From positions 734 to 11,079 of the forward strand of contig DDZT01000029.1 of the NCBI GenBank assembly GCA_002346435.1: a DNA stretch of 10,346 nt, read 5' to 3'. The notes beneath the pieces were generated by a model that was given only the letters and a program-made list of their open reading frames with translations, was not told where the DNA came from and did no database searches. Below, one piece after another: positions 6,719 to 10,346 of the stretch (position 1 is its first letter; each line of letters opens with the position of its first letter). A program made the position numbers and the translations under genes. This stretch comes from Anaerolineales bacterium UBA3001. Lineage in GTDB: Bacteria > Chloroflexota > Anaerolineae > Anaerolineales > UBA11657.

Positions 6719-7510
6719 TTACTGTTTTTCATTGATTGGGGTCGTGACACCGACTATATTGAATCCAGAGTCTACATAATGAATCTCACCTGTCACGCCA
6801 GAGGCAAGGTCTGAACTTAAATATACTGCTGCATTTCCTACATCATCATTGGTGACATTACGTCTTAATGGAGCGATATCTACGAATTCACTATGCATAG
6901 ATTTGAATCCAGACACTCCAGCGGCTGCTAATGTTCGTATAGGTCCTGCAGATACTGCATTGACACGGTGTGTAAGTGGACCTAGATCTACAGCTAAATA
7001 TCTCACTGAAGCTTCCAGTGCAGCCTTAGCTACTCCCATAACATTGTAATGTGGGACAGCTTTTTGTGCCCCATAATATGTCATTGCAAGGCAGCTGCTC
7101 CCCGGATTGAAAAATGGTACTGAGCGACGTACTAATGCAGTAAATGAATAACAACTGACATCCATGGCTAACTGAAACCCTTTACGACTAGTGGAGTAGT
7201 AGGGACCGCTTAGGTCATTACGATCGGCAAAAGCTATAGAGTGAATCAGTATGTCAATATTACCTAATTGGGAACCAACTTTGTCAAACAAATTGTCAAT
7301 TGCTTCATCATCAGTGACATCACATTCTTCTACAAAATTAGATTCAACTTCTTGAGCTAATGGGGTGAGACGCTTGAGTAATGCAGGACCAGCATAGCTG
7401 AGTGCTATTGTCGCGCCTTCCCGATACATGGCCTTTGCGATACCCCATGCAATTGAGCGCTTGTTGGCTACCCCAAATATCAATGCTTTTTTTCCCTCGA
7501 GAATACCCAT
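6719..7510 (-). CDS. fabI: Enoyl-[acyl-carrier-protein] reductase (NADH)
   Basis: FabI performs the last reduction of each fatty-acid elongation cycle. The 263-residue protein has the expected length and the atypical short-chain dehydrogenase pattern. The cofactor-binding GVANKRSIAWGIA spans 13-25, HSIAFA 90-95, and the catalytic set is Tyr145, Tyr155 and Lys162, one residue offset from E. coli Y146, Y156, K163. Ala93 replaces the E. coli Gly93, as in many FabI proteins. The C-terminal GEIHYVDSGFNIVG is typical. A strong ribosome site, AAGGAGGG (complement of 7519-7526), lies 8 bases before the ATG. It follows the glycosylase gene after 102 bases and precedes bioY. A -10-like TATAAT at 7536-7541 suggests it can be transcribed from its own promoter. 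Confidence 0.96.
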   Translation of the reverse strand: MGILEGKKALIFGVANKRSIAWGIAKAMYREGATIALSYAGPALLKRLTPLAQEVESNFVEECDVTDDEAIDNLFDKVGSQLGNIDILIHSIAFADRNDLSGPYYSTSRKGFQLAMDVSCYSFTALVRRSVPFFNPGSSCLAMTYYGAQKAVPHYNVMGVAKAALEASVRYLAVDLGPLTHRVNAVSAGPIRTLAAAGVSGFKSMHSEFVDIAPLRRNVTNDDVGNAAVYLSSDLASGVTGEIHYVDSGFNIVGVTTPINEKQ

Positions 7511-7527
7511 TTAATCTACCCTCCTTA

Positions 7528-7584
7528 TTACGCAAATTATAAGCTAATGTCATTAACAATAGATGTAGCTTAGGGTTACGCTAT
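7528..7584 (-). repeat. Upstream element of fabI, copy B of a two-copy repeat
   Basis: This is the partner of 6658-6714. It holds TTGTTAAT, an 11-base palindrome TAATG-T-CATTA at 7545-7555, and TATAAT, and ends just before the fabI ribosome binding site. Weaker similarity runs a further ~20 bases away from fabI, where copy A overlaps the fabI stop codon. Confidence 0.5.
7536..7541 (-). promoter_or_regulatory. Putative -10 element of fabI
   Basis: The complement reads TATAAT 25 bases before the ATG, leaving a short leader that contains the ribosome site. There is no good -35 at 16-18 bases. Confidence 0.4.
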
Positions 7585-7612
7585 ATTTCAGTATTTTTCA
7601 ATTATTGCTTAG

Positions 7613-8187
7613 CTAAATTTTTATACTCAAGTTCCATTGCAACCAACACCATGGTTCAGGTGTGTTGTGAATACCTTTTCGTGGTTTGTAAATAGTTTTC
7701 ATATTCTTTGGTAATGGATCGTCCTCCAAAAATAGTTTCGAATCAGGTACACAAATGTTGTAACCGTTCCATGAATTGTCAATTCCAAAAGCTTGCGCTA
7801 TTTTGGCTGGGCCATCAGTCAAAATAGGAGCTGATTTTTTGCGTCTCTCTTGCATAATATTAATTCCAGTTTGTGGCACAAGAGATCTTATTAATATTGC
7901 AGCTGGAAAACCTTTAGCCTCTGTTACAAAATTTAGCATCCAGTACATACCATAAATGAGATAGATGTATAAAGTTCCAGGTTCATCATATAGTGTTTTT
8001 GTGCGTTGTGTGATACCAATATTGGCGTGACAGGCTAAGTCTGTTTCCCCTAAATAACACTCTACTTCAGTAATTGTGCCAGATGTGTGTGTGCCATCCG
8101 ATTCTATTTTTACTAATTTCTTTCCTAGACATTCTCTGGCAACAGTGAATGTTGGTCTAAAAAAAAACTACTTGTAAGCCTTGACAT
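7613..8187 (-). CDS. mpg: 3-methyladenine DNA glycosylase (AAG/Mpg family), out of frame at a run of nine T
   Basis: This base-excision repair enzyme removes alkylated purines. Reading from ATG 8187 gives MSRLTSSFF, then the frame fails at nine T (complement of 8159-8167). The next frame continues FRPTFTVARECLGKKLV, the normal family N-terminus, and runs to TAG at 7613-7615. Total length 575 is 2 more than a multiple of 3, so removing two T or adding one restores about 190 residues. Key features are intact: the catalytic Glu in EVECYLGETDLACHAN, the YGMYWMLN core, DGPAKIAQAFGI, and an RKGIHNTPEPW end. The downstream frame has no start codon before YGMYW, so an unshifted gene would give only a useless C-terminal 111 residues. 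Explanations are sequencing error, slippage that restores the frame, or early decay. It starts 17 bases after the epimerase stop with no clear ribosome site. Confidence 0.82.
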
Positions 8188-8204
8188 GTTATAAAGTACT
8201 GTAA

Positions 8205-9131
8205 TCACCGCTGATAGCGGTCATCAATTGCAATAGTGCGCTTTAGACCTTCTAATAATGTTACACGTGGTTGATACTTTAGTTTATTTATTGCTTGACT
8301 TATATCCGCGCACATTTCTTGTATACCACCGGATTCATTATTATTATAAATAGGCTCTAACTTAATGCTCATTGTTTCATCTATTGCTCTAACTATATTA
8401 ATAAGGCTTGATGCGATACCACTACCTATGTTTATAACACTTTGATTAATAGTGTTTGCTGTTGCCGCTGTACTGAGAGCATCAACCACATCAGAAATAT
8501 ATACATAGTCACGTGTCTGTTTACCATCACCATATATTACGATTGATTCTCCACTAACAGCACATTTGAGAAATTTCGATACTACTGGTGGATGAGAAGC
8601 GGGGAGTGGTTGTCCCGGTCCATATGTGTTAAATATTCGTAGTGCCACAGTTTCGAGACCCCATAGCTTGCCTATGGTTCGTACATAATATTCCGCTGAT
8701 AGTTTACTAACTGCATAAGGCGAGTCAGGGTTTGGCACCATGTGTTCGCTTAATGGCTGTTTTGACTGCTCACCATAGACTGCTCCAGATGATGCAAGTA
8801 CTACTCTTTTGACACCTGCATCTCTCATTGCTTCCATTACACTAACGGTCCCGCCTACGTTGACCGCATTATATTCTCGCGGATATAGAACTGATTGTGG
8901 CACCGATACTCGAGCAGCCAAATGATATACACATTCTACATCCTGCAGCAGTGTCCACAATTTTGGGCGATCATTTATATCTCCACGAGTGAAAAGGATT
9001 TTATCATCGAGACGTTCAACTTCTCCAGTGCTAAGGTCATCAATTACGCGTACTTCATGACCTTCGCTAGAAAGACGGTTTGCTAGCACGCTGCCGAGAA
9101 ATCCGGCTCCACCGGTTATTAAAAATATCAA
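8205..9131 (-). CDS. NAD-dependent epimerase/dehydratase (UDP-sugar 4-epimerase-like, extended SDR)
   Basis: This 308-residue extended short-chain dehydrogenase acts on a nucleotide sugar, probably a UDP-hexose, to supply surface polysaccharide precursors. The Rossmann motif TGGAGFLG is at 6-13 and the following acidic DDLSTG (31-36) fits NAD binding. The catalytic set is Ser114/115 in ASSGAVYG, Tyr139 and Lys143 in YAVSK. RIFNTYGPGQ (165-174) and QTRDYVYISDVV (205-216) are typical of the GalE/WbpP group. The start is TTG at 9131, supported by AGGTGA (complement of 9139-9144) at 7-base spacing. It leads a leftward series into the glycosylase gene. An extended -10 at 9176-9184 is its likely promoter. 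The exact sugar cannot be read from the sequence. Confidence 0.9.
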   Translation of the reverse strand: MIFLITGGAGFLGSVLANRLSSEGHEVRVIDDLSTGEVERLDDKILFTRGDINDRPKLWTLLQDVECVYHLAARVSVPQSVLYPREYNAVNVGGTVSVMEAMRDAGVKRVVLASSGAVYGEQSKQPLSEHMVPNPDSPYAVSKLSAEYYVRTIGKLWGLETVALRIFNTYGPGQPLPASHPPVVSKFLKCAVSGESIVIYGDGKQTRDYVYISDVVDALSTAATANTINQSVINIGSGIASSLINIVRAIDETMSIKLEPIYNNNESGGIQEMCADISQAINKLKYQPRVTLLEGLKRTIAIDDRYQR

Positions 9132-9138
9132 AGCTATT

Positions 9139-9144
9139 TCACCT
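9139..9144 (-). promoter_or_regulatory. Shine-Dalgarno AGGTGA fixing the TTG start of the epimerase
   Basis: The complement reads AGGTGA 7 bases before TTG. The next residues, IFLITGGAGFLG, begin the Rossmann fold directly, so a later start would remove the first strand. Confidence 0.6.
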
Positions 9145-9175
9145 AATCTAGAATGCCTATCAAATACGGTAGAGC

Positions 9176-9184
9176 ATTATAGCA
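9176..9184 (-). promoter_or_regulatory. Putative extended -10 promoter (TGC-TATAAT) of the epimerase series
   Basis: The complement reads TGCTATAAT, a perfect extended -10, which does not need a strong -35; none is seen at 17 bases. Transcription would start near 9169, about 38 bases before the TTG codon. Confidence 0.5.
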
Positions 9185-9315
9185 TGAGCGTACTTGGAGC
9201 CACTAAGTGCGATACAATATTAGGTGAAAAATATAGCATATTCGAACTTTAGACTAATTGTACTGATAGTAAAATGATATCTCAATAACAACATCAAAAT
9301 TGGAGTTTATGTTTC

Positions 9316-9816
9316 ATGAATATTAAATCAAATAGTGAAGGTAACAGGACTGGAATTTTGTTTATATGTTTGGGAAACATATGTCGCAGCCCACTTGCAG
9401 AGGGGGTATTGCAACATAAATTGAGCGAGCGGGGTTTACAAGACCAATATATTGTTGATTCGGCAGGTACGGGCGATTGGCATGTGGGTGATCTGGCTGA
9501 TCCTCGTATGCGTGCTACTGCTTTACGATATGGGATTGATTTGAAGAGTCGAGCGCGTCAGGTTAGTGAGATTGATTTCAAAAACTTTGACATGTTGCTG
9601 GCCATGGATCGTAACAATTATATGCATCTTATAGATATGGCTCAAGGTGAAAGTGAACGAGAACGTGTTCATATGATGCGTACTTTTGATCCTGATGCAA
9701 ACAAAGATTTTGATGTACCAGACCCATATTTTGGTGGTGACAAGGGATTCGAGGATGTTTATCACATGTTGAACCGTTCATGTGAAATGCTTTTGACTAT
9801 GCTCGAAAACAAATGA
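9316..9816 (+). CDS. Low-molecular-weight protein tyrosine phosphatase family protein
   Basis: This 166-residue cytosolic phosphatase uses a cysteinyl-phosphate intermediate. The P-loop CLGNICRS is at 18-25, with nucleophile Cys18 and Arg24, and the general acid is Asp136 in VPDPYFGG. DSAGTGDWHVG (48-58) is a further family signature. The N-terminus is about 10 residues longer than usual; GGAG at 9302-9305 lies 10 bases before the ATG, and an upstream ATG at 9309 ends after five codons. The next gene, a fructosamine-kinase homologue, begins 10 bases downstream. Work on bacterial and human members of this family found activity on phosphorylated ketoamines (ribulosamine 5-phosphates), so a protein-repair role is at least as likely here as tyrosine-phosphate signalling. 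Confidence 0.93.
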   Translation: MNIKSNSEGNRTGILFICLGNICRSPLAEGVLQHKLSERGLQDQYIVDSAGTGDWHVGDLADPRMRATALRYGIDLKSRARQVSEIDFKNFDMLLAMDRNNYMHLIDMAQGESERERVHMMRTFDPDANKDFDVPDPYFGGDKGFEDVYHMLNRSCEMLLTMLENK

Positions 9817-9826
9817 ACATATCTCA

Positions 9827-10346
9827 ATGAATATACCTACAGGTCTGGTGCACTATATAAGGAATTCTAATTGGGGATCTGTTGTTGATGTGGAATCGGT
9901 ACATGGAGGGAGTATCAATTCTGTGTATTTGCTAGAGACAGAATTAGGACCTAAGTCTGTGTTAAAAACTAACTCCAAATGTCCTGAACATATGTTTGCT
10001 CGTGAATCTGAGGGATTGTATGCATTGGCTGCTGTTTCTGGTGGTTTAAAAGTACCTCAGGTATATCAATATGGAGTCGATTGGATACTTATGGAGTACA
10101 TTCCACACAGTAGTCCAGCATCGAAATATTGGTCACTCCTGGGCGAAGGACTAGCACAAATACACTTGACTGTCGAAGCCAGGTTTGGCTTTCCAGAGGA
10201 CAATTTTATTGGTAGTACAGTTCAGGTAAATCCTTGGACTGAGGATGGTCATGGATTTTTTGCCGAACACCGTTTGATTTTTCAAGGAGATATGGCTTGT
10301 GCCCAAGGTTTGTTGTCCAAAGAGGATTACAAACTGTTAAATAGGA
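9827..10346 (+). CDS. Fructosamine/ribulosamine kinase family protein, N-terminal 173 residues, cut by window end
   Basis: These kinases phosphorylate the sugar of glycated lysines (ketoamines), which destabilises the adduct so it falls off. The translation from ATG 9827 runs open to the window end. GGSINSVYLLET (27-38) is the nucleotide loop, VLKTN holds the ATP-binding lysine (K47), E60 in ARESEG is the likely paired glutamate, and LMEYI (88-92) is the hinge. FGFPEDNFIGST (120-131), NPWT and FFAEHRL (144-150) are the family's own signatures. The catalytic HGD and DFG-like motifs lie beyond the window. There is no clear ribosome site, and only 10 bases separate it from the phosphatase stop, so the two are probably co-translated. 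Confidence 0.92.
   Translation, partial: MNIPTGLVHYIRNSNWGSVVDVESVHGGSINSVYLLETELGPKSVLKTNSKCPEHMFARESEGLYALAAVSGGLKVPQVYQYGVDWILMEYIPHSSPASKYWSLLGEGLAQIHLTVEARFGFPEDNFIGSTVQVNPWTEDGHGFFAEHRLIFQGDMACAQGLLSKEDYKLLNR

Larger units (their letters stand above)
9132..9315. promoter_or_regulatory. Divergent spacer between epimerase and phosphatase genes
   Basis: These 184 AT-rich bases have no reading frame of note. The leftward extended -10 (9176-9184) is the only convincing signal. Rightward TACAAT (9213-9218) and TAAAAT (9270-9275) are possible -10s for the phosphatase gene but have poor -35 partners. Confidence 0.35.

Noticed and set aside
7613..7948. 111-residue frame as a complete glycosylase gene
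   Set aside because: Homology to the family continues upstream in the same frame to the T run, and this start would omit the catalytic Glu. It is the downstream part of the frameshifted gene.
1..10346. CRISPR array, transposon, phage or defence system
   Set aside because: No regularly spaced direct repeats, transposase or integrase motifs, or terminal inverted repeats were seen; all genes are recognisable housekeeping families.

Overview
The window is AT-rich bacterial chromosome with ordinary housekeeping genes, short spacers and no phage, transposase or CRISPR signal. The best guess for the host is a Chloroflexota bacterium, possibly a Dehalococcoidia/SAR202-type marine lineage. That guess rests mainly on the serine hydroxymethyltransferase, whose N-terminal half has an IASES-TAP signature and an 'NIYAEGYPDE' block that I associate with that phylum. 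It is an inference from memory, not a search result.

Left part (1-5430). A glyA-type gene, cut by the window edge, reads leftward. A regulatory gap of about 330 bases separates it from a rightward series: a 502-residue fusion of an FMN-binding split-barrel domain to a UbiA/MenA-type prenyltransferase, a class I/II aminotransferase, hisS, tRNA-His(GTG) and tRNA-Arg(TCG). The synthetase gene and its cognate tRNA-His gene are neighbours.

Middle part (5431-6637). A small ACT-domain gene reads rightward between two leftward bioY sequences. One is an intact biotin-transporter bioY (6032-6637). The other is a decayed C-terminal bioY fragment (about 5446-5571) with an in-frame stop at a codon that is Trp in the intact gene.

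Right part (6638-10346). A leftward series runs NAD-dependent sugar epimerase, 3-methyladenine DNA glycosylase, fabI, bioY. The glycosylase gene is out of frame at a run of nine T. The regions just upstream of fabI and bioY are about 72% identical over 57 bases, including a -10-like hexamer, which suggests a shared promoter/operator or a duplicated segment. Divergent from the epimerase, a low-molecular-weight phosphatase gene is followed after 10 bases by a fructosamine-kinase-family gene that runs off the window. This pair is known from other bacteria and fits repair of sugar-damaged protein amines.

The items most worth a second look are the split-barrel/prenyltransferase fusion, the repeat upstream of fabI and bioY, the bioY remnant, and the homopolymer frameshift in the glycosylase gene. 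I did not find an obviously new multi-gene system.
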